Positions 39,969 to 50,283 are shown, counted from the stretch's first letter. The stretch: 64,000 nucleotides of DNA from Cerasibacillus quisquiliarum (GCF_014202495.1 NZ_JACHHA010000002.1:251587-315586), one strand, 5' to 3'. Notes: generated from the letters alone by a model not told the origin. Translations and numbers: made by a program.

Positions 39969-40412
39969 TTATGATGATAAGAGCTTGTTTTTCATGTCTT
40001 CACTTAATTTTACAGGTTTACCGGAAACAGTGTCAACATAAACCATTCTTCCACGTCCAGTTAAACAAATTTCATCTTTTTCGTTAATACCTAAATAATG
40101 CATATCAAAAGAACTTTGACCTACATCTACAGTTTTAACGTATAGTTTAAGATCATTTTGGAAATAGATTGGTCGAAGATAATCACATTGTAAATCAGAT
40201 ACAACTGGTACTGCTTTAGGTGCTTGCAAATCCTTAAATAAATCTAATGACTTTAAATATTCAATACGGGCCTCCTCAAAGTAAATAAAAGCTGACACAT
40301 TGTTGACATGACCGAACATATCTGTTTCACTAAAACGAATTTTAATTGGAATATGAAAATTAAACTCTTCTTTCCAACGATCAATACGTTCAATATACTT
40401 TGGTACCTTCAT
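39969..40412 (-). CDS. ysmA: Acyl-CoA thioesterase, YsmA-like
   Basis: A 147-aa single hot-dog (4HBT) protein. The active-site region RFSETDMFGHVNNVSAFIYF (about 26-45) has the aspartate and histidine of the 4-hydroxybenzoyl-CoA thioesterase type. GAAGGGGG precedes the ATG. It follows sdhB after a terminator. Substrate unknown. Confidence 0.88.
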   Translation of the reverse strand: MKVPKYIERIDRWKEEFNFHIPIKIRFSETDMFGHVNNVSAFIYFEEARIEYLKSLDLFKDLQAPKAVPVVSDLQCDYLRPIYFQNDLKLYVKTVDVGQSSFDMHYLGINEKDEICLTGRGRMVYVDTVSGKPVKLSEDMKNKLLSS

Positions 40413-40463
40413 CCTAATTCCCCCTTCGATTCCAACGTAAGCGTTTACAAATAATTCCTAAAA

Positions 40464-40491
40464 ATGACCTTTACCGTTCGGTAAAGGTCAT
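40464..40491 (-). terminator. Terminator after sdhB
   Basis: ATGACCTTTACCG and CGGTAAAGGTCAT form a 13-bp stem with a two-base loop and T-rich sequence downstream on the minus strand. Confidence 0.9.
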
Positions 40492-40499
40492 AATTATCA

Positions 40500-41273
40500 T
40501 TAATGAGCATTGTCACTTCCGAAGAAGTTCTTAAATGCTTGAATGTTTGTTGCACGGTTCATCGCCGCAATTGATGTCGTTAATGGAATGCCTTTCGGAC
40601 ATACTTGGACACAGTTTTGTGAGTTACCACAACCTGAAATTCCACCGTCTTGCATTAATGCTTCTAAACGTTCACTTTTATTCATTGCACCAGTTGGATG
40701 CGCATTATATAAACGTGGTAAAGAAAGCAATGCAGGCCCAATAAAATTATTGTTGAATTTTTTATTGTTAACATTTGGACAAGCTTCCAAACAAACTCCA
40801 CATGTCATACATTTTGATAATTCATATGCCCATTGACGTTTTTTCTCTGGCATACGTGGACCTGGACCTAAATCATGTGTTCCATCTATTGGTATCCAAG
40901 CCTTTATACGTTTTAATGCATCAAACATTCTTGAACGATCAATAATTAAATCGCGTACCACCGGAAATGTATTCATCGGTTCAATTGTAATCGGTGTTTC
41001 CAACTCATCAACAAGTGCTGCACATGCTTGTCGTGCTTGCCCATTTATGACCATCGAACAAGCGCCACATACTTCTTCAAGGCAGTTACTATCCCATTGG
41101 ACAGGACTTACCTTTTCCCCTTCGGCATTGACTGGATTCTTTTGTATTTCCATTAATCCAGCAATGATATTCATATTTTTACGATATGGTATTTTAAATG
41201 TTTCTTTATAAGGGGAAGAGTCTGGACTATCTTGGCGTGTAATTATAAAGGTAACTGTTTTTTGTTCTGCCAT
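40500..41273 (-). CDS. sdhB: Succinate dehydrogenase iron-sulfur subunit
   Basis: A 257-aa subunit carrying electrons from SdhA flavin to SdhC heme. The 2Fe-2S motif is CLEEVCGACSMV with a later cysteine in RQAC, the next cluster is CMTCGVCLEACP, and the third is CGNSQNCVQVCPKGIP. Last gene of sdhCAB. Confidence 0.98.
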   Translation of the reverse strand: MAEQKTVTFIITRQDSPDSSPYKETFKIPYRKNMNIIAGLMEIQKNPVNAEGEKVSPVQWDSNCLEEVCGACSMVINGQARQACAALVDELETPITIEPMNTFPVVRDLIIDRSRMFDALKRIKAWIPIDGTHDLGPGPRMPEKKRQWAYELSKCMTCGVCLEACPNVNNKKFNNNFIGPALLSLPRLYNAHPTGAMNKSERLEALMQDGGISGCGNSQNCVQVCPKGIPLTTSIAAMNRATNIQAFKNFFGSDNAH

Positions 41274-41294
41274 GTCTTTAAACTCCCTCCACTA

Positions 41295-43055
41295 TTATTT
41301 GCTCTTTGTATAGTCACGTTTACGAGGTTTGATTAAGGATACATCAACATCCTCATAACTAAACTCAGGAGCATTTTTTTCTTCATTAAACATCGCAATG
41401 GTTGTTTTTAACCAGTCTTCATCGTTTCGATCAGGGAATTCTGGTTTATAATGTGCACCACGACTTTCATCACGATTATATGCACCTAGTGTAATAACAC
41501 GTGCTAAGTGTAACATGTTTTTCAATTGACGTGTAAACATAACACCTGAGTTACTCCAGCGAGACGTATCATTGATATTAATATTCTCCCAACGTTCTAG
41601 TAACTCTTGAATTTTCTCATCTGTTTCAAGTAAATTCTTATTATGACGTACAACAGTAACGTTTTTAGTCATCCATTCACCAAGTTCAGAATGAAGTTTA
41701 TAGGCGTTTTCATTACCATCCATTTTAATTAAATTTTCAAATTTCTCCTGTTCTTTCTTAACAGGATCTTCAAAAATACTTGAAGGTAAATCTTCTACAT
41801 GTGTATCAAGACCTTCTATATATTCAATTGCTTTAGGACCTGCAACCATTCCACCATAAATAGCTGATAATAGTGAATTAGCTCCTAAACGGTTAGCACC
41901 GTGCATTGAATAATCACATTCACCAGCTGCAAAAATACCAGGAATATTTGTCATTTGGTCATAATCGACCCATAATCCGCCCATTGAATAATGAACAGCT
42001 GGGAAGATCTTCATTGGTACTTTACGCGGATCCTCGCCAACAAACTTCTCATAAATTTCAATAATTCCACCCAGTTTAACATCAAGCTCTTTCGGATCCT
42101 TATGTGATAAATCGAGATAAACCATGTTTTCTCCATTAATGCCTAATTTTTGATTGACACAGACATCAAAAATTTCACGTGTTGCAATATCACGTGGAAC
42201 TAGGTTACCATATGCAGGATATTTCTCTTCTAAGAAATACCAAGGCTCTCCATCTTTATACGTCCACACACGTCCACCTTCTCCACGTGCCGATTCACTC
42301 ATAAGACGTAATTTATCATCACCTGGAATGGCTGTTGGATGAATCTGGATAAATTCTCCGTTTGCATAGCGTACACCTTGTTGATACAGTCTACTTGCAG
42401 CTGATCCAGTGTTAATGATTGAGTTTGTTGATTTACCGAAAATAATTCCTGGACCACCTGTTGCAAATATCGTTGCATCCGCTCGAAATGCTCTAATTTC
42501 ATGTGTTTTTAAATCTTGTGCAACGATACCTTTACCTACACCATTATCTATAATGGCTTCAATAAACTCCCAACCCTCGTATTTAGTGACGAGTCCTTCA
42601 ACTTCCCAACGTCTTACTTGTTCATCAAGAGCATATAGTAGCTGTTGTCCTGTTGTAGCACCTGCAAAAGCCGTACGGTGATGTTGCGTTCCACCAAAAC
42701 GTCTAAAATCAAGTAAACCTTCAGGTGTACGGTTAAACATTACCCCCATACGGTCTAATAAATTAATTATGCCAGGTGCTGCCTCACACATCGCCTTGAC
42801 CGGCGGTTGGTTAGCAAGGAAGTCACCACCATATACGGTATCATCAAAGTGAATCCAAGGCGAATCTCCTTCTCCTTTTGTATTCACCGCACCGTTTATG
42901 CCACCTTGAGCACAGACAGAGTGAGAGCGTTTTACAGGTACGATTGAGAATAAATCAACGCTTACACCAGCTTCTGCTGCTTTAATTGTCGCCATCAGGC
43001 CTGCTAGACCACCGCCAACAACAGCAATTCTACGATTTTTCATTAAATCACTCAC
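41295..43055 (-). CDS. sdhA: Succinate dehydrogenase flavoprotein subunit
   Basis: A 586-aa FAD subunit. The dinucleotide fold is VVGGGLAGLMATIKAAEAG (12-30), covalent-FAD histidine in RSHSVCAQGGINGA, and active-site TAFAGATTGQQ and HYSMGGLWVD. Oxidises succinate in the TCA cycle and respiration. Twenty-two bases separate it from sdhB. Confidence 0.98.
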   Translation of the reverse strand: MSDLMKNRRIAVVGGGLAGLMATIKAAEAGVSVDLFSIVPVKRSHSVCAQGGINGAVNTKGEGDSPWIHFDDTVYGGDFLANQPPVKAMCEAAPGIINLLDRMGVMFNRTPEGLLDFRRFGGTQHHRTAFAGATTGQQLLYALDEQVRRWEVEGLVTKYEGWEFIEAIIDNGVGKGIVAQDLKTHEIRAFRADATIFATGGPGIIFGKSTNSIINTGSAASRLYQQGVRYANGEFIQIHPTAIPGDDKLRLMSESARGEGGRVWTYKDGEPWYFLEEKYPAYGNLVPRDIATREIFDVCVNQKLGINGENMVYLDLSHKDPKELDVKLGGIIEIYEKFVGEDPRKVPMKIFPAVHYSMGGLWVDYDQMTNIPGIFAAGECDYSMHGANRLGANSLLSAIYGGMVAGPKAIEYIEGLDTHVEDLPSSIFEDPVKKEQEKFENLIKMDGNENAYKLHSELGEWMTKNVTVVRHNKNLLETDEKIQELLERWENININDTSRWSNSGVMFTRQLKNMLHLARVITLGAYNRDESRGAHYKPEFPDRNDEDWLKTTIAMFNEEKNAPEFSYEDVDVSLIKPRKRDYTKSK

Positions 43056-43088
43056 TCCTTCATCTCTATTTCAAACATCCGTTTCAAT

Positions 43089-43700
43089 TTAAACAAAAGC
43101 AAACAAAGCTCTGATACCTAAATAACTCACTGCTAAGAAAACAAGAATTGTGAAGTATGTAACGATTTTTTGTGATCTAGGTGATTGTGTGAAACCCCAA
43201 GTAACCATAAAGCCCCATAAACCGTTAGCAAAGTGAAATACTGTTGAAATTACCCCAATAACATAGAACCAGAAAATAAATGGATCAGACAACACGCCTT
43301 CCATAAAGCTATAAGATACTTCTACATTTCCTAGTGCAACTTGTACACGTGTTTCCCAAACATGCCAAGCAATGAAAATTAACGTTACAATACCTGTAAC
43401 ACGTTGTAAGAAAAATAGGATGTTACGACCGAAACTATATTTCCTAGTATTGTTTCGTGCTGTAAGAACAATATAAACCCCCAAAATAGCATGAAACAAA
43501 ATCGGCAGAAAGATAACAAAAATTTCTAAAAGTGGTCGAAATGGTAATTCAAACATAAATTGTGCTGCCTTATTGAAACTTTCTGCACCATATACAGCAA
43601 AATGGTTAATAAATAAATGCTGTACTAAAAACAGCCCGATAGGAATAACTCCTAGTAATGAGTGTAATCTCCTATAAAAAAATTCTCTATGCTCTGCCAT
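43089..43700 (-). CDS. sdhC: Succinate dehydrogenase cytochrome b558
   Basis: A 203-aa membrane anchor, one subunit with five helices and the histidines that bind two hemes, as in the Bacillus-type enzyme. HHL-type ligands are expected at HLFINHF, HAILGVY, WHVWETR and FHFANGLWG. First gene of sdhCAB. Confidence 0.97.
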   Translation of the reverse strand: MAEHREFFYRRLHSLLGVIPIGLFLVQHLFINHFAVYGAESFNKAAQFMFELPFRPLLEIFVIFLPILFHAILGVYIVLTARNNTRKYSFGRNILFFLQRVTGIVTLIFIAWHVWETRVQVALGNVEVSYSFMEGVLSDPFIFWFYVIGVISTVFHFANGLWGFMVTWGFTQSPRSQKIVTYFTILVFLAVSYLGIRALFAFV

Positions 43701-43810
43701 GTGCTACCCCCCTCAAAGTAATGGTTTTAAAATTTTAATTAATCCGTTTGGCATGTTTTGTACAATTCGGTGAAATAAGCATTTCATTATATCTCATTTC
43801 ACTTTATGAT

Positions 43811-43823
43811 GTACAATTTGTAC
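43811..43823. repeat. Palindrome at the sdh promoter, candidate operator
   Basis: GTACAA-A-TTGTAC is a perfect palindrome with a one-base centre. It starts eight bases downstream of the sdhC -10, so it covers the transcription start. A second palindrome, TTGTACAA, lies at 43758-43765. No known factor is recognised. Confidence 0.5.
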
Positions 43824-43830
43824 CATATTT

Positions 43831-43859
43831 ATTGTACTTCTAACAACAAAAAGCGTCAA
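43831..43859 (-). promoter_or_regulatory. Sigma-A promoter of sdhCAB
   Basis: -35 TTGACG (43854-43859), 17-base spacer, -10 TACAAT (43831-43836). It gives a leader of about 125 nt. A second -10 (TATAAT, 43786-43791) has a poor 19-base spacing. The gap 43701-44024 holds these, the palindromes and the yslB promoter region, without a gene. Confidence 0.65.
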
Positions 43860-44024
43860 GGAAACGAATTATTTTATTCCTTTTTTTCAAACGTTTTGTC
43901 TTATTGCATGATAAGATATCTATCAATGTTGCACAATTTACATCTAAAATGGATAATAAGAATAGAACTTATAAATGATTAACTTATTTATGTACGCTTT
44001 ATTTATAGAGAAAGGATGACACTC

Positions 44025-44471
44025 ATGAGTGAAGAAAAGTTATCTGTATCTGTTCTTAAAAACATTCATACATCAGGGGCAGGATATGACGTTCTTCGAT
44101 ACATAGGATTAACAGATCTACTTGGACCTGAAAAAAATACACTTATTTATTTTATGGGAAAGAACTTAGCACGAAAATTTGAAATTAAAACATTAGGTGA
44201 TGTTATTTTTTTCTTTGAACAGATGGGTTGGGGGAAATTAGAATTAATTAAAGAAAAAAGAAATCGTGTTCTATTCTCTTTATTAGCTGATTCTGTTGCG
44301 CAACGTTTACATGCAAAAATCAAGACTGATTTTTTAATGGAAGCTGGGTTTCTAGCTGAAGCCATGCAACAATTAAAAGAAATCGAATGTGAATGTACTG
44401 TTAAAACACATGACCGCATCGGAAAAGTCGAATTCACTGTGTTTTATACCGAAAAAATAGAGCATCACTAG
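44025..44471 (+). CDS. yslB: YslB family protein (DUF2507)
   Basis: A 148-aa V4R-like protein; the family is small, soluble and of unknown function. The ATG (MSEEKLSVS) is six bases after AAAGGATG; an in-frame ATG three codons earlier lies directly on the site. Divergent from sdhC, as in B. subtilis. Confidence 0.9.
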   Translation: MSEEKLSVSVLKNIHTSGAGYDVLRYIGLTDLLGPEKNTLIYFMGKNLARKFEIKTLGDVIFFFEQMGWGKLELIKEKRNRVLFSLLADSVAQRLHAKIKTDFLMEAGFLAEAMQQLKEIECECTVKTHDRIGKVEFTVFYTEKIEHH

Positions 44472-44478
44472 CAAATGA

Positions 44479-44520
44479 AGAGATTCCAATAATGACAATT
44501 AATTATTGGAATCTCTTTTG
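44479..44520 (+). terminator. Terminator after yslB
   Basis: AGAGATTCCAATAAT and ATTATTGGAATCTCT form a 15-bp perfect stem, then TTTTG. Confidence 0.9.
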
Positions 44521-44599
44521 TTGTTTGTTTTCATTTTCTACTCTACTTGTTATATAATTTAAAACATAAACATTTCACCTAAATTGATTTGTGATGATG

Positions 44600-46387
44600 T
44601 TATTTTTCCTTCTCATGATTCAGATGTTCAATCACTTCTTTAGCAACATTTTGGGGGATGCCTAATTTTGTTATGTCTTCTATTTGTGCTCTTCTAATAC
44701 GTTCTAAAGATTTAAAATGACGCATCAATGTCTTTTTTCGTTTTTCACCGACTCCTGGAATGTGGTCCAATTCTGATTGAAACATGCCTTTTTCACGCCG
44801 CTTACGATGGAACGTAACAGCAAATCGATGAACTTCATCTTGAATTCTTTGCACAAGATAAAACTCTTGAGACTTTCGCGAAAGTGGGATAGCTTCTGGG
44901 GGATCCCCATACAATAATTCACTTGTCCGATGATATGCATCTTTTACTAAACCACAAAGGGGGATATCTAGTCCAAGTTCATTTTCTAATACATCGCGCG
45001 CCACACTCATCTGCCCTTTACCACCATCAACTATAATTAAATCAGGTAACGGAAGATTCTCTTTTAAAACACGTGTATAACGTCTCCTAATCACTTCCCG
45101 CATCGTATCATAGTCGTCTGGTCCTTCAACATGTTTAATCTTGTATTTACGATACTCTTTTTTCGCTGGCTTACCATCAATAAATACAACCATAGCTGAT
45201 ACAGGATCAACACCTTGGATATTTGAATTATCAAACGCCTCTATTCTGTGTGGTGTTTCAATATGAAGTGCATCGCCTAATTTTTCTACTGCCACAATTG
45301 TACGCTCTTCATCTCTTTCAATGAGAGAAAATCTTTCTTCAAGCGATACTTTTGCATTTTTCATTGCCATTTCCACAAGTTCCCGCTTTTTACCTCTAAA
45401 AGGGGTATGAACATCTACTTCCAACAATTTCTCAATTAATTCTATTTCCGTCCCAATCGGCAAAAGAATGCGTTTCGGTTTTGGATGATGTTTATGCATA
45501 TAGAAGCGTGCAATAAAAGAAATGAAAACATCCTCGGCTTCATCTAAATAAGGAAAAATAGAAACTTCTCTTTCAATTAACTTTCCTTGACGAACGAAAA
45601 AGACTTGAACACACATCCAACCTTTATCATAATAATAACCAAATATATCTAAATCAATTTTTTCATTCAAAATAATTTTTTGTTGTTCCATAACAGCTTC
45701 AATATGCTGAATTTGGTCACGATATTCCTTAGCACGCTCAAATTTTAATTCATTGCTCGCCTTGTACATTTTCTCTTCCAATATATTTTTTATGCCTTTA
45801 TATCCACCCTGTAAGAATGATGTAATATCACGAACTATCCGTTCATATTCATCATTTGTCGGTGGCTGATCACTACAAGCTAAACATTGTCCCATATGGT
45901 AATATAAGCAATATCTCCCACGTGGATTATTACATTTTCTCAACGGATATAATCGGTCAAGTAACTTTTTTGTCTCCCTTGCTGCCACTACATTTGGATA
46001 TGGTCCAAAATATTTTCCGCCATCATCTTTTACTTGACGGGTAATTAATAGTCGTGGATGACGCTCAGATGTAATTTTTAAATAAGGATACGATTTATCA
46101 TCTTTTAACATCACATTATATTTAGGATCATGCTTCTTAATTAAATTCATTTCCAATATAAGAGCTTCCATTTCAGATGAGGTAATAATATATTCGAAGT
46201 CTTTGATTTCCTGAACGAGTCTTGTAGTTTTTTTATCATGTGCCCCTGTGAAGTAAGAGCGAACACGATCTTTTAATTTTTTTGATTTCCCGACATATAT
46301 CACTGTTCCGTGCTTATCTTTCATTAAATAACAACCGGGCTTTTCTGGAATCAGCTGAAGCTTTTCCTTCATATTATCGTTCATCAT
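44600..46387 (-). CDS. uvrC: Excinuclease ABC subunit C
   Basis: A 595-aa repair nuclease. GIY-YIG domain about 14-95 ([20 protein letters not shown]), UvrB-binding UVR region about 200-235, RNase H-like domain ([14 protein letters not shown]-type IIVDGGKGQ) and a helix-hairpin-helix at the C-terminus ([18 protein letters not shown]). The start is one of two adjacent ATGs after AAAGGGG; 24 further codons upstream are unlikely. Confidence 0.97.
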   Translation of the reverse strand: MMNDNMKEKLQLIPEKPGCYLMKDKHGTVIYVGKSKKLKDRVRSYFTGAHDKKTTRLVQEIKDFEYIITSSEMEALILEMNLIKKHDPKYNVMLKDDKSYPYLKITSERHPRLLITRQVKDDGGKYFGPYPNVVAARETKKLLDRLYPLRKCNNPRGRYCLYYHMGQCLACSDQPPTNDEYERIVRDITSFLQGGYKGIKNILEEKMYKASNELKFERAKEYRDQIQHIEAVMEQQKIILNEKIDLDIFGYYYDKGWMCVQVFFVRQGKLIEREVSIFPYLDEAEDVFISFIARFYMHKHHPKPKRILLPIGTEIELIEKLLEVDVHTPFRGKKRELVEMAMKNAKVSLEERFSLIERDEERTIVAVEKLGDALHIETPHRIEAFDNSNIQGVDPVSAMVVFIDGKPAKKEYRKYKIKHVEGPDDYDTMREVIRRRYTRVLKENLPLPDLIIVDGGKGQMSVARDVLENELGLDIPLCGLVKDAYHRTSELLYGDPPEAIPLSRKSQEFYLVQRIQDEVHRFAVTFHRKRREKGMFQSELDHIPGVGEKRKKTLMRHFKSLERIRRAQIEDITKLGIPQNVAKEVIEHLNHEKEK

Positions 46388-46450
46388 GTCAATCCCCTTT
46401 AATACGCATCCAAAAACAAGTTCATATCTTAACATACTATGGATCTTAAT

Positions 46451-46498
46451 AAAAAACAAATCCCTTGATACAAGTTATATCAAGGGATTTGTTTTTTA
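46451..46498 (-). terminator. Terminator after trxA
   Basis: AACAAATCCCTTGATA and TATCAAGGGATTTGTT form a long stem, with T6 beyond on the minus strand. It separates trxA from uvrC. Confidence 0.88.
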
Positions 46499-46499
46499 T

Positions 46500-46814
46500 T
46501 TACGCATGTTTATTAACTAAATCAACTAGCGCTTCTTTTGGACGAAAACCAACAACTTGGTCAACGACATTTCCATCTTTAAATAGAAGTAAAGTTGGAA
46601 TACTCATAACACCGAATTTAGCTGCCGTTTCTTGATTTTCATCAACGTTAAGTTTAACAATTTGTACCTTTTCACCTAACTCTTTATCTAAATCCTCTAA
46701 TACTGGTGCAATCATTTTACATGGTCCACACCATGGTGCCCAAAAGTCAGCTAAAACTAAGCCTTCAGATGTTTCTTTTGCGAAATTTTGATCTGTTACA
46801 TCAAGAATTGCCAT
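46500..46814 (-). CDS. trxA: Thioredoxin
   Basis: A 104-aa thioredoxin with active site WCGPCK (about 29-34) and the cis-proline in SIPTLLLF. The ATG follows AAGGAGG; the ten codons upstream are not part of the family. Reduces protein disulfides. Own terminator downstream and a gap of about 150 bases upstream. Confidence 0.98.
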   Translation of the reverse strand: MAILDVTDQNFAKETSEGLVLADFWAPWCGPCKMIAPVLEDLDKELGEKVQIVKLNVDENQETAAKFGVMSIPTLLLFKDGNVVDQVVGFRPKEALVDLVNKHA

Positions 46815-46931
46815 TAACATATCCTCCTTAATCATTACTGTCAAATTGACTAGTGCAAACTGAGTATATCATTAAACACGATTTCTTACCTAACAGTTTG
46901 CTTAAAGCAAGTAAAATCATACATGTTAATG

Positions 46932-46964
46932 AAAAGATCTAGCATATTAAGCTAGATCTTTTTG
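46932..46964 (-). terminator. Terminator after etfA
   Basis: AAAAGATCTAGC and GCTAGATCTTTT form a 12-bp perfect stem with T-rich flanks. Ends the fatty-acid oxidation cluster. Confidence 0.88.
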
Positions 46965-46969
46965 CAGTT

Positions 46970-47947
46970 TTAATTTTCTGCTTTAATCTTCTTAACTTCT
47001 TCAATTAATAATGGTAACACTTCGAACATATCACCAACAATACCGTAGTCAGCAATGTTAAAAATGTTTGCTTCTGGGTCTTTGTTAACTGCAACAATAA
47101 CTTTAGAGTTAGACATTCCCGCTAAATGCTGAATAGCACCTGAGATACCAAAAGCAATATATAAGTCTGGAGTAACTACTTTACCTGTTTGACCGATTTG
47201 TAGTGAATAGTCACAGTATCCAGCATCACAAGCCCCACGTGAAGCTCCGACTGCTGCACCTAAAAGATCTGCTAACTCGTATAAAGAATCAAATCCTTCT
47301 TTACTTTTAACAGCTCTTCCACCTGCAATAACAATACTTGCTTCAGATAAATCGACACCTTCTGATTTTTTACGGATAACTTCTTTGATAATTGTACGTA
47401 AGTCTTTAATCTCGACATCTTTTGATTCTACTTCTCCAGAAAGTGATTCATCACGTTCAAGTGCTGGAATGTTATTTGGACGGATTGTAACAAAGACAAG
47501 TCCTTCCTTAATAACTTTCTTCTCAAATGCCTTACCTGAATAGATTGGACGTATAAACACCGTCTCGCCATCTTCTTCATTTATTTCTGTCACATCTGAA
47601 ATAAGACCTGTATTTAGCTTACTAGCAATTTTCGGTGTTAAATCTTTACCGATAGCTGTATGGCCCATGACAATTGCATCAGGTGCTTCATCTTCTATGA
47701 CAGCCTTAACTGCCTGACCATAACCGTCAGAAGTATAATGACCTAACTTTTCATCTGCTACTGTTACAACACGATTTGCTCCGTAATAGATTAGTTCTTG
47801 TGCGAGCTCTTCTAAGTTATCATCCCCACAAAGAACACCCACAATTTCACCGTCGGATTTAATTTTCTTTGCTGCTGCAATCGCTTCGAACGTTACATTT
47901 CTTAATGTCCCATCACGTGATTCCCCAATTACTAATACCTTACTCAT
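46970..47947 (-). CDS. etfA: Electron transfer flavoprotein alpha subunit
   Basis: A 325-aa subunit that binds FAD in its C-terminal domain (GASRGACDAGYCDYSLQIGQTG, positions about 230-250, and YIAFGISGAIQHLAGM). It passes electrons from acyl-CoA dehydrogenases to the respiratory chain. Last gene of the cluster. Confidence 0.97.
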   Translation of the reverse strand: MSKVLVIGESRDGTLRNVTFEAIAAAKKIKSDGEIVGVLCGDDNLEELAQELIYYGANRVVTVADEKLGHYTSDGYGQAVKAVIEDEAPDAIVMGHTAIGKDLTPKIASKLNTGLISDVTEINEEDGETVFIRPIYSGKAFEKKVIKEGLVFVTIRPNNIPALERDESLSGEVESKDVEIKDLRTIIKEVIRKKSEGVDLSEASIVIAGGRAVKSKEGFDSLYELADLLGAAVGASRGACDAGYCDYSLQIGQTGKVVTPDLYIAFGISGAIQHLAGMSNSKVIVAVNKDPEANIFNIADYGIVGDMFEVLPLLIEEVKKIKAEN

Positions 47948-47976
47948 GTGAGTTTCTCCTTTCCATCTCTCTATTT

Positions 47977-48750
47977 TTATAGTACTTTTGCTTCATCTTT
48001 CAATAAGGACACGAGTTCTTTAACTTGATCTTCAATTTCACCTTCTAAAATGCGTCCTGCTTCTTTTTCAGGTGGTAGGAAAATATCGATAGTTTCTGTC
48101 TTCGGCTCTAAATCATCTTCATCTAAATCCAAATCATCAAGTTCCAGTTCTTCTAATGGTTTTTTCTTCGCTTTCATAATTCCTGGTAATGACGGATAAC
48201 GTGGTTCGTTCAAACCTTGTTGACATGTAACAAGTAGTGGTAAACTTGTTTCAACTTTTTCCACATCACCTTCGACATCTTTTTCGATGTGAACGGTTTC
48301 ATTTTCAATATCTAGACCAACAATTGTTGTTACAAACGGAATATCTAATTTCTCTGCAAGTCTTGGACCGACTTGACCACTTGCTTCATCAATTGCAACA
48401 TTACCTGCTAAAATAAGATCAACATCTTTATCTTCAAAGTAAGCAGCTAAGATTTCAGTCGTTGTATACTGATCGCCTTCTTCTAAGTCGTCTTCAGTAT
48501 TGATTAATACTGCTTTATCAGCTCCCATAGCTAGAGCAGTACGAAGTTGTTTTTCAGAATCCTCATCACCTACAGTAACAACTGTCACCTCTCCACCATG
48601 TTCATCTCGCTGCTTAATTGCCTCTTCAACTGCATATTCATCATACGGGTTGATGATGTATTCAGCACTATCATCTTCTATACGTCCATCTGAAACAACG
48701 ATTTTTTCTTCAGTATCAAATGTCTTTTTTAATAGTACATAAATATTCAT
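47977..48750 (-). CDS. etfB: Electron transfer flavoprotein beta subunit
   Basis: A 257-aa AMP-binding partner of EtfA. Signature VGPRLAEKLDIPFVTTI and CQQGLNEPRYPSLPGIMKAK mark the family. The start MNIYVLLKK is seven bases after AGGAGG; nine codons upstream are excluded. Confidence 0.97.
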   Translation of the reverse strand: MNIYVLLKKTFDTEEKIVVSDGRIEDDSAEYIINPYDEYAVEEAIKQRDEHGGEVTVVTVGDEDSEKQLRTALAMGADKAVLINTEDDLEEGDQYTTTEILAAYFEDKDVDLILAGNVAIDEASGQVGPRLAEKLDIPFVTTIVGLDIENETVHIEKDVEGDVEKVETSLPLLVTCQQGLNEPRYPSLPGIMKAKKKPLEELELDDLDLDEDDLEPKTETIDIFLPPEKEAGRILEGEIEDQVKELVSLLKDEAKVL

Positions 48751-48777
48751 TCCATTTCCTCCTAATCTGTATATCAA

Positions 48778-49551
48778 TTATTTATCTTTAAATTGCGGTT
48801 GACGCTTTTCTAAAAATGCTTGGACCCCTTCTTTTGCATCTTCTGATCCAAAAACTTCACTAAATAGGAGTGCTTCCTTTTCTACACCTTCAACAAATTG
48901 GCTCGTTTTTGCATATGGAATTAATTTCATGATGCGTTCAATAGATGGTTTGCTTTTTTCAGCAATTTGCTTTGCAAGACTCATTGCTTCATCTAGTAAA
49001 TCATTCTCTGACGCCACTCTATTAACAAGACCCCATGAATAGGCTTCACTGCCTGTTATTGGTTCACCTGTTAATATCATTTCATATGCTTTAGCAGTAC
49101 CTACATAACGTGGTAAACGTTGTGTTCCAGCAAACCCTGGAATAATACCAAGGTTCAACTCTGGTAAACCTAGCTTAGCATTTTCCGTCACGATACGAAT
49201 ATGACATGCCAAGGCTAGTTCTAAACCACCACCTAAAGCAGCCCCATGAATAGCTGCTATAAATGGGATGGAAGAGTTTTCAATACGATCGAAAACTTTA
49301 TGACCGCGTTGTGCTAATGCTTTAAAGTCTGAAGTTTCCTGTAAGTTTGTAAACTCTTTCACATCTGCACCTGCAGAGAAAAATCGTCCATCACCTTTTA
49401 TCACAATCACTTTAGCAAGCTGTTCTTCTTGCACTCGATCAAGCAATTGATCTAACTCATTTAATAAGGTTGTCGATAATGCATTTGCTGGTGGACTTTT
49501 AATTGTAATGATACCAATTTTATCTTCTAACTGAAACTGAAGCAACCTCAT
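48778..49551 (-). CDS. fadB: Enoyl-CoA hydratase
   Basis: A 257-aa crotonase-family enzyme of beta-oxidation. The oxyanion motif FFSAGADVKEF (about 57-67), HGAALGGGLELALAC (about 105-119) and LPELNLGIIPGFAGTQRL with its catalytic glutamate are present. Sits between fadR and etfB, as in the B. subtilis FadR-regulated operon. Confidence 0.95.
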   Translation of the reverse strand: MRLLQFQLEDKIGIITIKSPPANALSTTLLNELDQLLDRVQEEQLAKVIVIKGDGRFFSAGADVKEFTNLQETSDFKALAQRGHKVFDRIENSSIPFIAAIHGAALGGGLELALACHIRIVTENAKLGLPELNLGIIPGFAGTQRLPRYVGTAKAYEMILTGEPITGSEAYSWGLVNRVASENDLLDEAMSLAKQIAEKSKPSIERIMKLIPYAKTSQFVEGVEKEALLFSEVFGSEDAKEGVQAFLEKRQPQFKDK

Positions 49552-49640
49552 TTTATCCCCCCCTCAGTGTTATTCTATCAAAAAATGATGATATACTCAT
49601 CTTTTTAACAAAGTAAGGAACAAAATAAGTAAAAATAACA

Positions 49641-50228
49641 CTATTCACTTGGTGATAAACCGTTCATTAAAAGGTCATGAACATCTGGAGCGAGGCTGAC
49701 CAAATCAAACTTTTGATTTTTCATAACCCAATTGGTAACAGTCTCATCTATCGTTCCAAAAATCATTTGCCGCATAAGTGGAATATTTAAATCACGACGA
49801 ATAACATGTTGCTCCATTCCCTCTTTTAATATCATGTCAATAATATCTAAATAGTCTTTGAGCACATTGTTAATTTGTTGCCTTATCTTAGGATCTGACT
49901 GTCGCAATTCAAGTTGAGTAACAATAGCTAGATGGTGATCGACTGCTAGCTGTTCAAAATGTAGCCTGATTAATGTGAGTAGCTTCTTTTGTATATCCTT
50001 CTCTTTATGAGTTGCATCAGCTATTTTTTGTATAAATTGTCCCATTTTTTCTCTAAATACAGAAACAAGAATATCTTCTTTATTTTTAAAATAGAGATAA
50101 ATCGTACCATCAGCGACTCCAGCTTTTTTGGCGATTTTTGAAACTTGAGACGCATGATAACCATTTTCTGCTATAACTTGTACGGCACCGTCAATAATTG
50201 CTTTATATTTCGGTCTGTTTTTCTTCAT
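49641..50228 (-). CDS. fadR: TetR-family fatty acid repressor FadR
   Basis: A 195-aa repressor. The helix-turn-helix (ASQVSKIAKKAGVADGTIYLYF, split by its turn, about 25-46) is followed by a ligand-binding domain for long-chain acyl-CoA. The start MKKNRPKYKAI follows AAGGAG; 28 upstream codons are not convincing. A FadR box and promoter lie just upstream, implying autoregulation. Confidence 0.95.
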   Translation of the reverse strand: MKKNRPKYKAIIDGAVQVIAENGYHASQVSKIAKKAGVADGTIYLYFKNKEDILVSVFREKMGQFIQKIADATHKEKDIQKKLLTLIRLHFEQLAVDHHLAIVTQLELRQSDPKIRQQINNVLKDYLDIIDMILKEGMEQHVIRRDLNIPLMRQMIFGTIDETVTNWVMKNQKFDLVSLAPDVHDLLMNGLSPSE

Positions 50229-50260
50229 CGTAAATCTCCTTACTCGCTCACAACGCAAAG

Positions 50261-50278
50261 TGAATGAACAATCATTCA
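50261..50278. promoter_or_regulatory. FadR operator upstream of fadR
   Basis: TGAATGAACAATCATTCA is a near-perfect palindrome and matches the B. subtilis FadR consensus (TGAATGAMTANTCATTCA) at 17 of 18 positions. It lies 5 bases below the -10 and so should block the fadR promoter. Confidence 0.9.
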
Positions 50279-50283
50279 TATAC

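Noticed and set aside
49565-49600. Hairpin between fadB and fadR as a terminator
   Set aside because: Only five paired bases of AT; too weak to claim, and the cluster seems to continue across it.
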